Assembly (NCBI RefSeq): GCF_024868665.1
Contig: NC_079896.1
Span: 26,374,476-26,438,475 of the forward strand
Origin: Triplophysa rosa
Taxonomy: Eukaryota > Chordata > Actinopteri > Cypriniformes > Nemacheilidae
DNA: 64,000 nt
Direction of reading: 5' to 3'
In this document: piece after piece, positions 61,336-64,000 of the stretch
How positions within the stretch are numbered: position 1 is the first letter of the stretch
How the letters are laid out: each line of letters opens with the position of its first letter
Made by a program: the position numbers and the translations under genes
Notes under the pieces: model-generated
What the model saw: the letters and a program-made list of their open reading frames with translations, nothing else
What the model was told of the DNA's origin: nothing
Databases searched by the model: none

Positions 61336-62234
61336 TGTGAGAGTGTACGGAGTGACCTGGAGTTGTGTGTATTGATCAGAGAGGATTTTCTGCCCAATGG
61401 AATTGAACGTAATGGGGCAGTTTTTAATTGAGATGGATAGAACATGTAAATTTTGCTCCATCAGCCTGAAATCAATATCCATCTGCTGTGAAATGGACAA
61501 ACGTCTCTTTCTTTTGTTTTATTTCGTCTGTTGTGTCTCAACAAAACATTGCGATGTTTCTGATGCGTAATGCTTTTCCAAATCTGTTCTCTATTCGTAC
61601 GGTAAGACAAACAAGTTTATTACAAGTTTACTGATCGCCACCTTTAAACATGACTGACATTAGGTGTATTTTTAAATGTTAAAATAATCTCTCTATTTCT
61701 CTTTTCTTTTCCTTTCTCTGCTGATCTGTCTCTCCGATCGGCCATATGCCAAAATTCAAACGGAAGAAAAGCTCTTTGTTTCATAACCTAGAATCTGGGT
61801 GCTGTTGTGTGTATGTGTGCGGAGCAGAAATGACAGAGATACGGTATTTTTAGGGGTGACATCTGTTGTCGGGTTCAGTTGCTAATGCCGAGAGCTAGGT
61901 TATTGATCAATCATTATTACAGTATGCTGAAATATTATGTTCCTGTGTGTTGTGTGCGAGTCAGTGAAACCGAGTGAGAAACTGAGCGAGTGTAATATGA
62001 GGTTCCTTGATTACATTAAAGAGCTTTTATTTCATTCACTTGAGATGAAGCCTTCTGCTGTGTCTCAGCATCACGCCGTAATGATATCATCACAGAGCTG
62101 CGCTTCACGTGTGTGTGCATGTAAGACGACCTGTACACAACCGAATGTAAACTTCACTCATTATCTAGCTAATTTTGTGAAATTAAACATCATGAAACAT
62201 ACAGAATGCTACTACTGTGTCTGTAAAGTCCAGC

Positions 62235-62360
62235 TTTACCCTGGGAATGTGTTCAGAACATTTTACATTCACATTTATGCATTTGGCAGATGTTTTTATC
62301 CAAAGTCACTTTAAACTGTACATTTTATGTTTGTTTCCTGGGATTCGAACCCATGACCTT
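62235..62360 (-). repeat. tRNA-derived SINE with LINE-like tail
   Basis: On the minus strand: GGTCATGGGTTCGAATCCCA (B box), then GTGACTTTGGATAAAAACAT, CTGCCAAATGCATAAATGTG. The tail matches the 3' tail of the L2 fragment at 48650-48708. Confidence 0.7.
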
Positions 62361-62832
62361 GCAGTTTTTGAAAGCCGTTTTGTTTTAATATTTATATAAT
62401 CACTTGTGCTACATTTTAGCATTACAATTTTCACCTGTGCTTTATTTTAAAATGTACATTTTTATTTGTCCTTCATTTTGGTTTTAAATGATTGTTTGTG
62501 CTTCGTATTAGCCTTATTTTATTATTTTTACCGTTGTCCTTGTGTCTTCTAACATATACAGGCCTATTATTGTCAATTATATAAACGTTTCTTGTTTTTG
62601 TGGAAAACGTTATTTTTATCACAAGAAAGCATAATTTTTTTAATTATTATTTAATTATTTTAGAATAAATTATTCTTTCATATTGATAAGTAAATACATG
62701 TGGGTGGCATAAAAATGAAAAATTTCCAACATTCCTTTACAATGCTGTTTATATTTCATGAACTTCAGTGAGCTTTGCTTGATGTTCAAAAGACAATTTG
62801 TTTGATAATCGTTTTCTTCGTTTGACTGGCAG

Positions 62833-64000
62833 GCGTGACGATGCAGTGGAGCCCCGAGCAGTCACAGTGGGCGGAGCAACACTATGACATCACCTCCACC
62901 ACCCGTTCTCCAGGACGTAAGATCGAAGTACTCCGAGATCCGAGGTTAACAGGTTCGTCCTCCGCTGCGGCGTACCAGCATTCATGGGCCAACGATGACA
63001 TTTCAGCTCTGACTGCATCTAACCTGCTCAAGAGGTACGCCGAGAGATATTCCATCTTGGATCTACCCTGCGAAAACGGACTTGTGGGATATCCGGACGC
63101 AGCCGTTTCTGTTAGCGTTAACGGACTGGGTGTGGTGAACAGCGCCCTGCCTCTTCTCAACGGACGAAAGATAGAAGCGGAGCCTTGGCTTGAGACCGTG
63201 TATACCCCGTTGGGTTGTGTTCCTGAACTTCTTCCTAAAGCACAGTTAAGTGTGTCCGATGTGTCTGTGTGTAACTCACCCATTGTTGGCAACGGTAGCC
63301 TATCGGAACCTTTCTCCAGCAGTAACTGTACCAGTCAAACCGGAAATCAGGAATACAGCAGCGCCCCCTTCAGCACGCCATACCTGCAGCCTTTAGGCAC
63401 CTATGGCGGCTCTCTTTTCCACCCCACCCCTTCCCACGCCAGTCTGGTGCCAGCCTACAGCGCCAACACTTCACCTAGCCTAGCCGCGTACAGTTACCCA
63501 AACACACGGTACCCGTCGCAGGCTGTTCTTCCGACCGGCTACAGCCCTCCACCTCCTCCGTCAGGGTACCTGCCCCAGGGTATCACTCCTCCTATTCCCT
63601 TACCAGCTGTTGGATACTCATACCCAACCACTAACCTGGTTGCAAACACCTCTGAATGCGATGCCCCAAGCGCTACCACCCTTACCAAGACATATTACCC
63701 ATCAACCCAGAGGGAGATTGGAGTGTTTGAGGAATTCAGCTTTCCTGAAAACGCCAATTCTGACTCTAGGCCTGAAGGCAGTCCCCTCTACAGGCATTCA
63801 GGGGATGACTCGGTAGACAAGCGGACTGGCTTCAGCCAATCAGCAGACATCACGTCATCCTTATCCTTCAAGCCGACCAATCACGGAGACTCTCTTAGAA
63901 GCCTGGAGTCTCTGACTGTAGCCATGATCGGACAGAACAACGGTACCTCAACCTCTGCTGTTTCCTCTCACCAACACCTCTGCCTCGACACAAACACACC
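62833..64000 (+). CDS. fign: Fidgetin (fign), main coding exon, cut by window end
   Basis: AAA-ATPase of the meiotic clade that severs microtubules, acting at centrosomes and in the cytoplasm. The frame is open for 389 codons to the window edge. Hallmarks of the fidgetin N-terminal region are MQWSPEQSQWAEQHYDITST, TRSP and WANDDISALTASNLLKRYAE, then a long Ser/Tyr/Pro-rich disordered linker with SYPNTRYPSQ and GYSPPPPPSGYLP and a SSLSFKPTNH segment. The ATPase domain (Walker A/B) lies beyond the window. The N-terminus fits FIGN better than FIGNL2. The acceptor is GACTGGCAG. Confidence 0.93.

Larger units (their letters stand above)
53033..62832 (+). other. fign: fign intron 1 (of the coding part), 9.8 kb
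   Basis: Bounded by GTAGGT and TGGCAG. It contains a CpG-rich stretch near 53395-53490, a TIR-type repeat (53884-54385), a degenerate hAT end near 54400-54490, repeat copy 56390-56870, a possible conserved block (57010-57250), two copies of a duplicated segment and large TG arrays. No other exon was recognised. Confidence 0.75.

Overview
This is vertebrate, clearly teleost, genomic DNA. Genes are split into many short exons, CA/TG microsatellites are dense, and several repeat families are of the kind seen in cyprinids and other Otophysi. I did not identify the species.

Layout. (1) 1-5502: region 3' of the sodium channel gene, made of repeats, a CGCG-containing palindrome and a foldback element. 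(2) 5503-30417, minus strand: a complete voltage-gated sodium channel alpha-subunit gene of the Nav1.1/1.2/1.3/1.9-side family (teleost scn1laa/scn1lab type). I resolved all 26 coding positions plus a second, mutually exclusive copy of exon 5. The exons join in frame to about 1998 residues, with the DEKA filter, IFMT inactivation particle, ankyrin-G motif, IQ motif and PPSY motif all present. Two introns are AT-AC: intron 2 is U12-type and intron 23 is the divergent ATAAGT...AC type. (3) 30.5-41.1 kb: shared upstream region between two divergent genes. It holds a strong REST/NRSF (RE1) site at 33961-33981, candidate 5' noncoding exons and a 225-bp TG tract. (4) 41114-46157, plus strand: a cobll1 (cordon-bleu-like 1) gene in nine coding exons, about 713 residues, with no WH2 domain that I can find. 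(5) 46.7-51.9 kb: intergenic, with a decayed L2-type LINE and candidate noncoding conserved blocks. (6) 51.9 kb to the window end, plus strand: fign (fidgetin), with an NRF1-type promoter motif, a 5' noncoding exon, a 31-nt first coding exon, a 9.8-kb intron and the first 1168 bases of the large coding exon, cut by the window end.

The order fign-cobll1-scn and the relative orientations match the ancestral block found on human 2q24 (FIGN, GRB14, COBLL1, SLC38A11, SCN cluster). GRB14 and SLC38A11 are absent between these genes here. The genes are not a pathway; they are a conserved neighbourhood. I found no evidence for a novel multi-gene system. The most interesting signals are splicing and regulatory ones (RE1 site, AT-AC introns, duplicated exon 5, a possible poison exon in intron 16) and transposon histories that can be read from target-site duplications and paired copies.
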